Below are positions 33,991-47,507 of a stretch of 64,000 bases of DNA, in pieces. The DNA lies in the NCBI GenBank assembly GCA_039000515.1, contig JBCFYV010000012.1, positions 40,993,015 to 41,057,014 on the forward strand, written 5' to 3'. The position numbers were made by a program, and so were the translations under genes. Source of the DNA: Timema cristinae. Taxonomy: Eukaryota > Arthropoda > Insecta > Phasmatodea > Timematidae. Each line of letters begins with the position of its first letter. Position 1 is the stretch's first letter. Below the pieces are notes generated by a model. The model ran no database searches. It had not been told where the DNA came from and saw only the letters and a list, made by a program, of their open reading frames with translations.

Positions 33991-34118
33991 CTTTTGCACA
34001 ACTGAGCTTTAAACAGTTGTGCCCTAATTCACGATGTAATGTATTTTACTTTTGGACAACTGAGCTTTAAACAGTTGTGCCCTAATTCACGATGTACTGT
34101 TATTCACTTTTGGACAAG
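33991..34118. repeat. 58-base tandem repeat with internal hairpin
   Basis: Two full units start at 33991 and 34049, and a 12-base partial one starts at 34107. Each full unit contains the inverted repeat ACAACTG/CAGTTGT separated by nine bases. Confidence 0.9.
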
Positions 34119-34548
34119 TCAGTTTTCAAATGTTACTAAATAATTTAAAACATCTACATTAAAATAAATACTATGAACCAAAAATATATATATATATATT
34201 TTGTTTTTAATATGTCTCAAGTTACATTCACCAATAAATAATAACTTCAAGCAAACTTTGAGTAATCTTAGAAATGAAGCCAGAGGAGAAAGTTCAGAGA
34301 AGTACATGGGAAACATAGACAAGATTCACTATGTCCACTTTTGAGAGAGTTTTTTAATTGGGAAGATGTTTCACCACACCCTGATAAGAGGGTTGAAAAA
34401 CAATTGTCTAGTCTCTCAAGTTTACCAGTCTTATAGTATTTCAAATAGTAGGCCATTTTGGTTATGTGGGACATTAGCTGACCCACCTGTGCTTATAATA
34501 TATTATAGTCTGTGATATTTCAATTTCAAAACCAAAATATGAACTTAC

Positions 34549-34781
34549 GGAAGACCATCTGGGTGATACATCGCCACATTTGCTAGTGTTACAAACACGC
34601 ATCTCTCTTTTATATGCAACAAATTGTCACTTGCTTGCAGATTAGAAAGCAGTCCTAGTAGCTCTGGCAAGATGAAGTTGAGTGTGTTGACAATTTGGAA
34701 GGTGTGGGTGTCGACACATAAAGCTTGGGTGATGGTCAAGAGGGCAGCCCTCACATCCGCTTCATTGCCTCGCAATTTTGT
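34549..34781 (-). CDS. MDN1: Midasin N-terminal exon, earliest one found (partial gene)
   Basis: This 233-base exon follows acceptor TTCTTATAG in phase 0 and ends CTTCC/GTAAGT in phase 2. It encodes a helical segment starting TKLRGNEADVRAALL and ending with VTLANVAMYHPDGLP. Human midasin has LCVSMSKLIGNHPDVLP at the same place, and the following exon (29754-30002) continues the match. An in-frame TAG sits right before the exon, so the true start codon must be in an upstream exon. I did not find it between 34782 and 64000, and it may be short or lie in a gap. Confidence 0.9.
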
Positions 34782-34929
34782 CTATAAGAATAAAAACATT
34801 TGATTTAGGGACAGAATGTTCAACCCACAGTTAGAAAAGAATAAAAAAAGTTTTATGTTTAGAATAAGTTAACCCATAAGAAAATCGGCAAAATCTAATT
34901 TATAATAATGAGAGAAAGAAGTTAAGGTA

Positions 34930-36833
34930 GGGCCTAGTGGGGAATTAGGCTATATTTTTTGGACGACATATTTATAATTTTTATTTTTGGTCTTTTCCCT
35001 AAACATTACTGGATAGGGTGTTGGTTTTATTTTTTTCCCCTTTGGGTTTCCCAAAATTTTCCAATTAATAAAAAAACCCTAGCCTATGCAAAAATTTCCC
35101 AAGTGGCCAACATCCGAGATTATGTATGTAATTTTCCCCCGAAATTTCCCAGACCCAAAAAAAAAAATGCTGATGTAGGCCTAACCCTGGCTTGGGTACA
35201 ATGTTTGCCTATAAATTTTCCCTTAACTTGGATCCATGTGACCAATAAGTGAAGGAAGAAAGTGAGAAAAAACGAATGTGGAAAAAATAGCGAAAATTTA
35301 AGGGTTTCCCAAAAGGGAGGTGGGGTTTGAGGAAGTTAAAAAGAGGGATATTTTCAGTCCCGTGGATTTTTGGGAAAATAAAAGAAAAAATCTAGCGTGT
35401 TTCCTAAAATTGTTTAAAAAACCTGTAACGTTTTGGTATCTCATATTTATATTTAAATTGTTTTGGGTTTTTAAATTTTAACTTAGTTGAAATCGCCAGA
35501 AAAATTTTTGTTTTTTATTTAAAACATTTACATTAGTTTGGCTCCCCATTTATGGTGTTGATGAAAAAAAATTTCATGTTGTTTTTCAAAGTTTTTGGGT
35601 TAAAATTTTCAAAAGTTTTACGGAAAAATTTTGTTTTGAAATTGCCCACTTATGATTTTTTTTGGAAAAAAGGGGAGATAATTTAAATTTAAAAAGTACA
35701 ATCAAATATTTTAAAGGGGCCCTTTTTAAAAAAATTTTAAAACTTTTTTTTTTTCGGCCAACATTGATATTTTATTATTTGGGGCCCCCCTAAGTGTTAT
35801 TGTGTTGGTATTGTTTATATCTTTCAACAGTGACAGCTGCAGTAACATATGCCTGATGTATGAATATGTGAAAGTACATCTACCGGTGGTAGTTTTTTAT
35901 AGCAGCCACATTTTGTTGTTGCATGGTCTAAAAACACTTTGGGTTGCCCCCTGATGGTGAGATCGGGGGTTGGGAAATTTTGTTGGATAAAGGCCTACTA
36001 AGGATGTTTTTTCCTAAATGGTTTGCTACTCTCGCTCCAAGCAAATTTAGTTTAAAATTTCCTTTGAAATGTCTTCCCCAATCTCTATTACATTAGCTAC
36101 TTTAAGGGAAAGTGTATGTATAACCAGAACACATACTAAAGGGAAAAATGAAAAAACTTTTTTCAGATAACATTTCCCATGAAAATTAAAAAATATAGAA
36201 GCTTTTTCCAAAGACATTAAAAATGTACCAGAAGTTGTATAAGGAAAAAAAAATTGAGGCCTATACAATAATTTTTGCTAAACAAGCATTTACATTTTCC
36301 AAAAGAAAGTTTCCAAAACAAGTTTGATAAATTTAAATTTTTAATTTTTTAAAAATTTCTTGTAGGGGGGTGCAAAGCTTCGAAACTTTGACTTGGGGTT
36401 CGAAACCCAAAAATAGCTTTAACTTCAATTTGAAACAAATTTGGCTTCGAAGCTTTTGTCAATAGAAATTTGACAGCCAAATACTCCATTTATGTTACAT
36501 TTAGCCATTTGAGTTTGTTCATACTTACAAATTAATATCTTAAAGAAAAAAGATCTGTTTTAATTGAATTGAATTTTATGATAATTGATTTTTCGATTAA
36601 AAAGAAATATTACAAACAATTTTACAATTTAAAAAATTTTCCAAATTTAAATTTTTGTGCATAGAGTAGTTTAAATAACCCCAATATAAAAATTTTTTCA
36701 AGCTTAAAAAAATTTTAAAAGAAAATATTTTAAACCCCTTTTATTTGGCTTCGAGGGAAAATTTCTTAAATTCGATTTTGGGAAATTTTAAAAAAAAATT
36801 AATTACTGTAAACCCCTTTCTTTTTTGTTTTGG
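34930..36833. other. Homopolymer-inflated, probably low-quality sequence beside a gap
   Basis: Runs such as GGGGCCCCCC, AAAAATTTCCC and TTTTTTTTTTCGG are unusually dense and the texture differs from the flanks, as in uncorrected long-read gap filling. Within it, about 35910-36060 still resembles an old plus-strand SINE-2 (TTTTTTCCTAAATGGTTTG). About 36365-36470 has CTTCGAA-rich inverted words like the ends of a hAT-type MITE. Frames here cannot be trusted. Confidence 0.5.
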
Positions 36834-36933
36834 NNNNNNNNNNNNNNNNNNNNNNNNNNNNNNNNNNNNNNNNNNNNNNNNNNNNNNNNNNNNNNNNNNN
36901 NNNNNNNNNNNNNNNNNNNNNNNNNNNNNNNNN
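36834..36933. other. Assembly gap, 100 N
   Basis: Exactly 100 N, of conventional unknown length. Frames reported across it are artefacts. Confidence 1.
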
Positions 36934-37379
36934 ACTTAAAGTGCTGCCCTACTTAAAGAAGTGTTGTGGTTTTGGAGAAACTATTAATACTGTTAGAGGT
37001 ACAGATCGCTGATTTATTGGGCTGTAACAAAATGCGCACATTTACATCCATCCATTACTGTCTATAAAACCATTTAAGATTAAATGGACACCACCTTGGA
37101 ACTAACAAAGCTAGTCGCTAAAAGGGCTACTCCAGAAACTGACAATGTTGGTCCCTCCTTATACTGGAATAGATCCAAACCAGAAGGAGAAAACTGAAGT
37201 AAACTCAGAAGAAATTAACAATACTGACCAGTCCTTCCATGTCTTATGAGTCTGCTACTGCTAGTTCTTTTTTGTGAAGGTATGTTAAAAATGGACTATA
37301 ATAATTATTTAACTTAAACTATAGCCCACCTACATTAAGTATTACATTAATAATTTATCAAACCATTTTCAGCTGATAC

Positions 37380-38610
37380 AGAGCCCAGTACTTCCTGTGC
37401 AATCTATGAATCTAAGATGGTTGGCAGTATAAAACTGAACTTTAGGCGGATCCCTAATCAAAACATCGTCTATGCTTCGAATGATTCTGATATCGATTTT
37501 TCAGAGAAGACAATGACAGTTATCAACCGTCCAGGAGCAACAGTTCTTCATCATCAATTAGTGAGAGACTTTAGTCAGTATCAGTTTACAGTTCTAACTT
37601 CAACTATGAGTCTCCTCCTAAAAAAGGGGAAAAAAGAGCTCAAGCCCAGAGAAATGGAAAAAAAAAAATCTGCTAAGCTACTAAATAATCATGGGAAAAG
37701 CTACACGTCACGAAGTGGCAAGACAATCAAAGAGAAAGTGATGGGGCCGCCTTGCTCTAAAAAATGCAAACTTTTCTGGGAATAACAGAGCAGTTCTGGA
37801 AGATATGCGTGGCAAGCATAACAAGCACTGGAAAACTGACAAGGAAATTGTGGATTCCGTTCGAGCGCACATAAATTTGATACCTCTAGTAGAAAGTCAC
37901 TATTTGAGAGCTAACACAACTAGGGAATTTTAGATGGAGGATTGACAATTGCAGAAATGTACAGAAATTATGAATCACAAAGATCTTTAGCCAAGAAGCC
38001 TGCAGCTAATTATGATGCTTACTGCCGAATCTTCAATAATGAATTCAATATTGGATTCTTTGTTCCAAAGAAAGATCAGCGTGACATCTGTGAAGCGTGT
38101 AAGAATACAACTGGGGACGAAAATGTAAAATTAAAACATGTTTATCAACTACATCAAGAATAAAAGGAGTTAAGTCAGTCAGAGAAGGCAAGAGATAAGG
38201 AAAAATGTAAATAAGCTGGATCTCAAATGATTTTGGCAGTGTATGATCTTCAAGCTGTATTGCCAGTGCCAATGGGACAGACATCTGCCTTTTTTACAAC
38301 TCAAGGCTGAACTGCTACAACTTTACAGTAAGTAGTGACACCTTAAGAAATAATAATGGTGGCTCCTCTCATACAAGTTCAAGTTGGGGCATGCAAGTTA
38401 TTACCTCACATCTTTGATTTCAGATATCGTAGATATGTGAAGATCAAACGGTATGCTACTTCTGGCATGAAGGATTGGGACACCGAGGTTCCATTGAAAT
38501 AGGTCCCTGTAGCTCGAAGTTCCTTGAAGAGTTGGTTGGCTCTATTTCCAACAGTGATGTCGTGTTTTATTCAGATAATTGTTGTGGACAGCAAAAAACC
38601 GGTAGGAGAT
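37380..38610 (+). pseudogene. Decayed insect transposase-like gene with possible introns
   Basis: Pieces in changing frames follow the order of a protein type widespread in insect genomes. They are MGPPCSKKCKL (about 37741), then DSVRAHINLIPLVESHY (about 37855), then LTIAEMYRNYESQ and CRIFNNEFNIGFFVPKKDQR (37942-38163), then VYDLQAVLPVPMGQTSAFF (about 38239) and finally VVFYSDNCCGQQK (about 38557). The cysteine pairs suggest metal binding, and the two aspartates suit an RNase H-like core (inference). Between 38329 and 38425, a donor ACA/GTAAGT and acceptor GATTTCAG interrupt the homology, so an intron may be present. Stops and frameshifts make it non-functional. The left end abuts the gap, so it may be incomplete. 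Confidence 0.7.
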
Positions 38611-38768
38611 AACACCAATATAGGATTATCTCATCATAGCCTTATTAGCTAGCTAATACTATATTATACTATTATGCATGTCTTGTACTTTTTGCAAGTG
38701 TATGTTTTAGATTTAGAACACGGTTAGCCTCATACATAAACCAAGTGACGTAATACTATGTTGCTCTG

Positions 38769-38788
38769 TATATATATATATATATATA
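38769..38788. repeat. TA microsatellite
   Basis: Ten uninterrupted TA units. Confidence 0.9.
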
Positions 38789-38939
38789 ATATTATACAGT
38801 CTTCACGTTACGAGCCTTGGGCTTGGAATGCAGTGCAGTGATGTCTTAGTTAGAGACTTGCTAAGCTTCCACAAGTTCCATTAGTCTCTTTTGACCTAAT
38901 GTTTCTCGTGACGCCGTGAACGTCATGCACACCTATTCC

Positions 38940-39240
38940 CTACCCCATTAGAATAATTATTATATATGCATTTAACCTTAACAGGTAGTAAGATGCTGGG
39001 ATTTAAAAAAAACTAACCTGATAATGCTAATGTGTTAAAGCTGAGAAAGGTTGGATTTATAGGAAGTGTGTCAGCATTTTCATGAAGGATTTTGAAAAAT
39101 CATTTAGGAAAAATAACGCTTATAACACTCAACCAAGACTCGAATAATGATTTATTTATCATCGGCAGTCCAGTCTTTTTGGAGAGTGATGTCTTAGATC
39201 ATTTGACCACTTAACCAGATCTATTTGCATTAATATCAAG
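38940..39240 (-). mobile_element. Old SINE-2 copy, minus strand
   Basis: It starts with the tail in reverse (CAGGTAGTAAGATGCTGG), continues through the body (AATCATTTAGGAAAAA) and ends in a worn tRNA-like head with ACTCAACCAAGACTCGAATA. Divergence is high. No target duplication recognised. Confidence 0.55.
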
Positions 39241-39249
39241 CATATTTGT

Positions 39250-42200
39250 AACAAGTGTACATAGTTTATACTGATAATAATTTTAATTGATAGGCCTATG
39301 TATTATATTAATTTTGTATTGCCACAAGTTTCGTTACCTGTTACAGCTATCCCCAACTAAAATGATTAAGGGACTAGACTAACAAATGTGATACAATATT
39401 TTATCTTTAACCCATTGACTATCAAAATTGACTCCAATCATGCATGGATAGCAACTTATTTCATAATTAGTTGATTATGTTGAAAATCAAAATTTGCTTT
39501 TCTATTACTCTATGCTTGATGATTACTTTTAGTAAACACTAATAAATTAACAGCAAATGTCATTCTTAAAGACACCAGTATAAAACCAAGGAATTTGGAT
39601 TATTTTAGTAATGGGCCGATGTCACATTTTATTTTGATTCAGTATGTATTTAAAAAATAAGCTAGATACAATATTAATTCCTAAATAAAATTCTTTATAG
39701 GCCTATGGTGTTTATCAAATGAGGAAAAAATTATTTAATATTTTTTTTTTTATATGCAAGAAATTAACTATTTATTTTCTACATTTTGTGATCCATATAA
39801 ACATATATTCTAAATAATGATTGGCTACTCTTAAAAAAAATTGTGTTAAGTTTTAAACCTTTTCCAATTCACACTGTTTGAGATATTAGTGAACATAAAC
39901 CCATTACCAGATATTATCAAAATGTAATGTGTATAGTAATTATTTATTTGCAATAATTGGCACACATTCTTTTTACAACATAGGAAACACAAAAAGGCCC
40001 TATTAAAAATATGCAGACAACTGCATTAGAATCCCCATAAATTATTGTAGATAGCAAACTTTAAAAAGAAATCGTATACCTAATCAAAATGTACACAGAG
40101 CTATTTTTCTATTTGGCTTGCTTCATCTACTTATAGCATTTAATGGGAAATTTAACTAATTTTTCTTTTTGAGGTATCTTGTAATTTTTTTTTAATCTTT
40201 ATAATTTTATGACTAGAAATTTACACTGACTCTTTATTCATAAAATAAAAAATACTGCGCAGATTGCTTATCAACATTAAAATAAAGTGTTAGAACTTAT
40301 TTTTTTACAAAAGAAACTTTGCCATAATGTATAACATTACATACAACTATATTAATCTATGTACAATCAGTGCTGGTTTAGAGTTTAAAAAAAAATCCAT
40401 ACATACAAATTCAATGTTATTTATAAATTAATAATCACACAACTGGAGTCTAATGAACCAACCTTTCAATACATTTACACAATACGTAAGCATGAAATTT
40501 GTACAATGTCAGAGAAACCATTATGGTAATTATATAAATCTTTCTATGCAACTGCACTTGACTAATATTCATTTGCTAAAAGTGTATGCGACATCAAAAC
40601 TTAATTAGTAATGTTCGGGTTGTGTTATGATAAAGTTTTTCTAGGGTTTTACTAACTAATAAATATGCAATAGTATTTATATAGGTTTAAAATGGTTATG
40701 ATTATAAATGCACAACACCCCATACATTAATATACTTTAAAATAATTAGTAAAAAACTAGGTATTATGTATTTTGTATGTTATGGATCATTCTTACTTTT
40801 GGTCAGTATTTTTCTTTTTACTACTTATCAAAGTTATTAATTATAACGTACCTAATAGTAAATTAAATATTTATATTTAACAATTTAACTAAAATTTACA
40901 CATTCGATTATTAAAATAAATGTATAGTATAATGATCATAAAAATTAATATGTACAAATCCTATGCTTATGTATTGTGGTTACACAATATATAATATATT
41001 ATATGCTCTCTTTTTTTTCTTAAAAAAATCTGCTTACTCATTTATTACTATACAAATTAATTACAATTATTTTCTTTTGTTTACATATGTATATATAATA
41101 TATGACTGATGGATAACTTTAATAGTGCTACAACTTACCGAACAAACAGCGCATTTATATATAATATTGTATAATTTGAAATTGCTTTTAAAACTATTTC
41201 ATAAATTATTTATTGTTGGAGAATATTAATTTTATCTTGATAATAATAAGTAAAACAATGTTACCTTGCTACAAGACACAGACTTTATCATTTAATAGTT
41301 AGTGAAATTTTGTGCTAATTACAGTATGGTGATGACTGAAAAATCCAAGTAATTTTTTTAGTACTCTTCTGATCTGTGAAATGACACTATTTTGAAACTT
41401 AAATAACAAAATTAACACAAGTTTATCAAAATTTTACTAGATACACAGTATGAACATGTTAGGTCAAGCAATATAAGTTAAAGAATGTATTAGCATTTAT
41501 GGCATTTTGTTTTCCAACATATTTTTATAAACTCATGTCTGTTTCACCTATTTTATTATGTTCATATTATTACTATTATTAATCGGGAACACGTTTTTTG
41601 TAATGGTTAATGAAAACATGAACTCAAAGTAGCATTGCATGAATTGAAGGCTCTTGAACATTTTGCTACACACTTTATGCCTTTTGTATCAATGCATACA
41701 TATAGACTAAAATTATCACATATTTACTGACACTATAAAACTGTGCCTATGCAATCTTTTAATTCTACCTCAAATATGCATTAAACAATATTTCATGCAA
41801 GGTTATAGACAGTAGCCAACCGGTTTTTATGGCATTTTTTAACCTCCAAATTATAGGCATTGCATCTTGATACCTAAATCTAACATCATGGTTGCACTTT
41901 TTTTTTTGACTAGAATAACTTGTAACATCTTTTTAAGCAAAAATTGTTATGGTTTATAAATTTAAAAGAGTTTTCATAACTGATCATTTTTTAAATATTT
42001 TAACTGGTTTTTTAAAGTACTTGAACTTGCTTAATGTAACACATTCCCAACTTAAACTCGATATCAAAAATCATTCTATTTCCATGTTCTCTGATTGACT
42101 TATTTTTTTGATTTGGTTTACCTTCTTTTACTAATCATTCACATTAATATGCAATACTGTAGCCATCCACAGCCAATTGTTGCAGTTTTAGCTCCTTTTA

Positions 42201-45200
42201 GTTTTAAAAAATAATAACATTACAGAAAAAATTCTTTCATTCATGAATCATCTGAAAAATTAATTCACTTACATATCATGAGTAACAACTTTATAATTAT
42301 TCGGTTTTATTACAGGTATCCTAACACCATCAAACTATAGAACTTTTATCTTGCTTTGTTCACTATTAACAATTTAATAGATCCATACAAGTTTTTTTTT
42401 CTCAGCCTGACTGTTTTGTCATTAACAATAATAATACAGAATTGTCATCAATATTGGGAATACGATATGGAGTCAAATTCTAGTGGTCTGTTGCAATTAA
42501 ATTTTCATCTATAAAAGTGTTTGTTAATGCCTAAAGGCTGTATTGAATGTTCATTACATGGGAAGACAGTTCACAAATGAAGGTGAAAGTTGAGCAAACA
42601 TTTGACTCAAAATAAACATGGCACAAGCAAGTTGAAAACAAAACTTTTATATACATATTTATGGGCACTTGCTAGTAATTTTTTTTTTTATTTAATTGGA
42701 CAGCGTTTTTCTTTAGTAATTTTTTTTAGGATTTAGGTAAAGATTGAATTTGAATTGAAAGATATTTATTTTAAAATACTATCTACAAAATATTTACTAA
42801 AACTTATTTTGAAAAAACTGCTTTTATAATTGACACCACATGTAAAAAATATGAATAAATCAAAATTTTAATATTAACCTTTACAACCACCCAAAACCTA
42901 AGATTTGTGAATTTAAGCTGATGTTGATGGAAATTAATGTTGCTGTAAATAGAGGACAGCCAACCATGTTTCTAGCACCTAACTCTATATGGGTCAGGAG
43001 TTCCATGAGCTTTTAACTCAATTATGTTAATAAAACAAAGAAAAATGTGAGGGATATGGTACAACCATTGGATGAACTAAGTTCCTATTTTGATCTTATA
43101 AAATGCCATAAAGTTTGCATATTCCTGTAAAAATGTGAATTTTGAAATATTTGGTTCATAACATTAATAAAATATAGGTGGACAACAGACTAAATCACCA
43201 AGCATGTCTAGTCTGGTTATCTGGTGACAGCAAGGTCATGGTTCGATTTACCTGGGGTATTTTGTCTGATAGGTTTCACAATCTCACTCTACACAAACAT
43301 CGCTACATTTCCTTTAAATATGGATAGTTTGGATGGTATGTAAAATGTGGTGCACCAAAGAAATGCATCAAGTTATTCTATATGCAGAAATGGCATCCTA
43401 TGGTGTACACCAATTATGCTTATAGTCGAGAAAAACTTATTAGGATTTATGTTTATATTTACATTAATTGTCAAATGCTTGCTCAGAGTATTCAAAGTCT
43501 GCCCATCTTTGTGATACAGCTCTTATTTTAAAACCAAGTTTAGAGTTTAACTAGTTGCTATTAGATGTTAATGACACATATTTATTTAATAAAATAAGTA
43601 CATCCAAATAAATGAGATAAAACAATAATTTCCCTATGAACTAATTATTTTAATATAGGTGGTTGCTTATCTTGTGTTTTTTGTGTTTTTCATTTGAATC
43701 AAGAAATACTGACACTGGCTTTTTGGTTCATTTGAAGGTTTAGAATTGAAAACAAATATGAATAATGTGTCCTTTATTATTTTTAAATATAATTAAATTA
43801 GCTGCACCAAGAAAACTAATTGTTTTCTGGTTAAAACTTAACAGGATGAATATTAGATTCTATTTACAATGTAATTTAAAATTAGTGCGAGAGTTTATGT
43901 AACAGTAATTACAGTGCCATATGGCGCTGTGCAATCATCTCAGTTTATAAGGCACACAGTATAATGATGATCTATAAGAATAATTATATTTTTGAGATAA
44001 AATCAAATCTAACATTTCAAACACCTCAAATATATTATAAAGCCAGTGCCTATTAATATAAATAACAAACAAACTGTTAAATTCTTGGTATATAATTGCC
44101 ACAAAAATATTTGTGTATTTATTTAAAACCCAATATTATGTGTTTTTTTTTATTATGTCAGCTATATAACATTAACTGAACTTTATGATTATTCATAAAA
44201 AAATGTTAAGCCAAAACCATTTAAATTCCTTGATTATTATATTTATACCTCAATGATTGTTTAACTTAAATATTTAGTCAGAAAAAAATAATATAAAATA
44301 GGAGCACTAATTGGTATCGATAATAATTTTTGCCATTTTATGAAAGAAATGAAGTGTTTTTATTATTGAAACAAAAAAAAGCAATTTTTTTAATAATTCT
44401 TGTAACACTTAAGTAAAGTATATCATTTATTGTTATTAGTATTAGGCTACTATCCAAGGAAAAAATACACCAAACAGTTGGGTTCAAATATGTAAATGGA
44501 GAAGAGAAGGGCAGGGTGTCTTCACCCTTGAACAATTTTATTGTTTAGGCCTTGCTGTTATATTTATTTTCCTTTCAACATCTATAAGCACTATCTTTAA
44601 CAAAAAGCTATGTACTTAAAAATATCAAAAGGAAAATTATTGCACTGAACATCATCACCTCTGAGGGAACTGCAGGTTATTTTTGCTCCCTCTCGATTAA
44701 CTGTTGGCAACTCTCCTTGCCTTCAATTATGTCGTAAAGTAAGAAGGAGCTACTAGCAACATCAATAAACTAGTACAAAATTTGTCGTATTTTTAAGAAA
44801 CAATTGGCAACATGAAAATAGCATTCATGCAGTTTCCTCAGAAATAATATCCATTGTACACCATCATTTATTTGTAGGGAAGACAAATTTCTTAGTGAAA
44901 AAAAGGTTTGCGCAACTATTAGATATAATGTTTATTATTTTAAGGGCATTTACTTTAACCTAAATATGTCTTAATATATCATAAGTGCTACACAAGTTTC
45001 CTAAAAGTTACACATTACTTTTTTAACTTTTAAATCCTATTGAAATGTAACAAGCAGAAAAATTGAGGAATGCCTATAATATAAATTATAATTGCCTTTA
45101 ACCAAATGTATTTAATACTCTCTTACTTGTCAACATATCAAAAATACTTATTAAGTGAAGAACCTATTAAAAATAAATTGCATTTTTATCACTTTCACCA

Positions 45201-45395
45201 TTTAATGTTAGTCACACTTGTGTTCACACAGTATAATCCTTGGGTTCACAATATACTTGCTTGTTGGTGATAAATCCACAGGTCTAATCTCAGCCAGCTA
45301 TACTAAAAAATGGTTGTTTCCTCAAGTATAAAATCACTTTGGTTTTCCCATCCCTTCTCCACACTAATAAGGTGCATTTCCTCTAAGTTACCTTA
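39250..45395. other. Long AT-rich interval without recognisable genes
   Basis: Six kilobases of AT-rich sequence with no frame above background and no domain seen on either strand. A possible remnant of a tRNA-derived SINE lies at about 43195-43330 (B-box-like TGGTTCGATTTACC), and a weaker one at about 45265-45390. The rest shows nothing I can support. Confidence 0.55.
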
Positions 45396-45403
45396 CTAAT
45401 TTC

Positions 45404-45850
45404 TATAGGTGTGCAAGTAGGCATTTTTCACTTCAAGTCGAGTTTGAATGAAAACATTGTTTTTTGTTTTTTATAGAAGTAAGAAGCATTATATTTTGTA
45501 CAAAAAATATTTTAAGTTCAAATGATATTTTAGATCTATCCATAAATCATAAATAGTTACAAACTTTTTTTTAGAAAATTTATAATCACACAAATTCAAA
45601 TTTTTAAATAGATTTAGTATAATTATTGAATTTTTTTTATAAGACAAAAGGAAATATTGGGGACTCTTATATGCTATGACATTATCTCTTAAAATTGAAT
45701 AAAACTAAACAAACTAGAAATTTTGGATAAAAAAGATTGATAATTCCAAGTACTGACATTTTTTGAGTTTTGTAAAAATCTTCGAGTTGAGTTCGAGCAG
45801 CTATTAAAACTCAACTTGAAATCAAATTTTCAAGTACTCACACACCCCTA
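45404..45850. mobile_element. hAT-type MITE with 8-base target duplication
   Basis: The 447-base element has terminal inverted repeats TATAGGTGTGCAAGTA and, on the other strand, TAGGGGTGTGTGAGTA (12 of 16 matching). They are followed inward by inverted CAAGTCGAGTTTGAA-like words. It is flanked by a perfect 8-base duplication CTAATTTC (45396-45403 and 45851-45858). An 8-base duplication and GGGGTGTG-type ends are typical of hAT elements. There is no coding capacity, so it is non-autonomous. Confidence 0.85.
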
Positions 45851-45859
45851 CTAATTTCT

Positions 45860-47480
45860 TTCTACTAAGTCTTTCTAAACACAGAAGTGCTAATGTATCT
45901 ATTTATTTTTGATTTTTACATGATTGGGTTGGTAAGTGCCTAAATTCATGAAGATTTTAAAATTGTTTTCTGACCCCCCATATAAAGTTTTTTTTTACCT
46001 AAGTCGTATTTGAAATAATTTCTTTGAGATCACTGCCATCTCATTTTACATGTTATGTAATCAATCATATTAGCATTACCGATACTGTTATGGTTAGGTT
46101 TTTACATGATTATCATATTTCCTAGCTAAAACTGGTATAGTTGATATTTGGAAATATATTAAAATCTTTTATGAACATTTTATATTTTGATTAAATGTTT
46201 AGAAAACTTGAGGTATTATTTTGGTATTGGCTCATCATTTATTTAAAAAAAAATGTACTGGACATTTTAATAACAATATAAACAATAGGGATGGTTTGGA
46301 AACACACTAAATAATGCAGCAAACACAAAATATGTTTTAAAATGCATCTTAATCTAGAAAATATACATATCATAAACATATAGTAGGCATTTTATTGTTT
46401 GACTATTTCAAGTTTCCATCAAAATTGAATTATGATTTCAATTTGTCAGTGTTCTATTTATAGAAGAGGAAGGGTTTTCTCAAAGGACTACTAAGGTTAT
46501 TTACACTAGGTTTATATAGTACTTTTAAGCACCAATTTGCAAACAAACACTAAACATATCACATTATTTCGTCAGGCTTTTGATTTAATCTTATGTTCCA
46601 AAATTTTGTGATATTGATACCATTTTGGGGATATTTTAGGATAAATTTCTGCATATTTAGCCTAACTTTTTTTTAATGTCCTTTTTTGATTATGAGTATT
46701 TCAATTTACTTACTCAAACTGAATTGTTGTGCTAAGTTCAGAGTTTACTGCTCATAATATATTGTTTTCATCAAATCAAAATATTTAAGTAAAACATTAT
46801 TGCACTCATTATTTTATTCCTCAAACACATTTATAATTATTGTTTTGATACATTATGTTACATTATGGGGATTTCCAGGAATGTTTCACATATATCTCTT
46901 CTTTTCCATCACTTTCATTAAAAATACTATTGCTTACAACAGAAATCTCTCTAGCCATTCATCTGACCTTTGACCAAAACTGTGGAATGCTCATTCAAAA
47001 TCAAAATGGTTATCATACTCAACTTACTTTTCCCTCCTCTCAAATCCCCTGACTACCCCAATCTATGAATGTTGAAATGAGCTAGCCCATGGAAAATATT
47101 ATTCCCTAGAAGATCTAGCACTATTTCAACATTGTGAAATATGAATAATTTTTTAAATAGTATGATTCAAAATCGATAATATCTAAATTTAAGATGTTTT
47201 CTTTAATACATGCTCAATGAAACTGCAACATACACCCCTCTACACCTTAAATCTGTTAAGCATTGAGTCATTCAACAAAAGAGAGCATCACTTTCACAGC
47301 ATTGTATAATTTAAAAAAAATTCAACCGCCGCTTTTATATATTTGAAGCTCTAGCTGCAAATCAAAGCCCATAGATTACCTTAGATGATCTTGACCATCC
47401 AACTTTTAACAGTACTATTATTCATATTAAAAGATCGCCTTAAAATATTATTTCTTTTCTTACTCCCTATCAGAGGAATT
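45860..47480. other. AT-rich, no gene seen
   Basis: The 65-codon frame at 46855-47052 shows no recognisable feature. Nothing else can be supported. Confidence 0.55.
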
Positions 47481-47507
47481 TCTTTCCCCAACAAATCATT
47501 TTACCTT

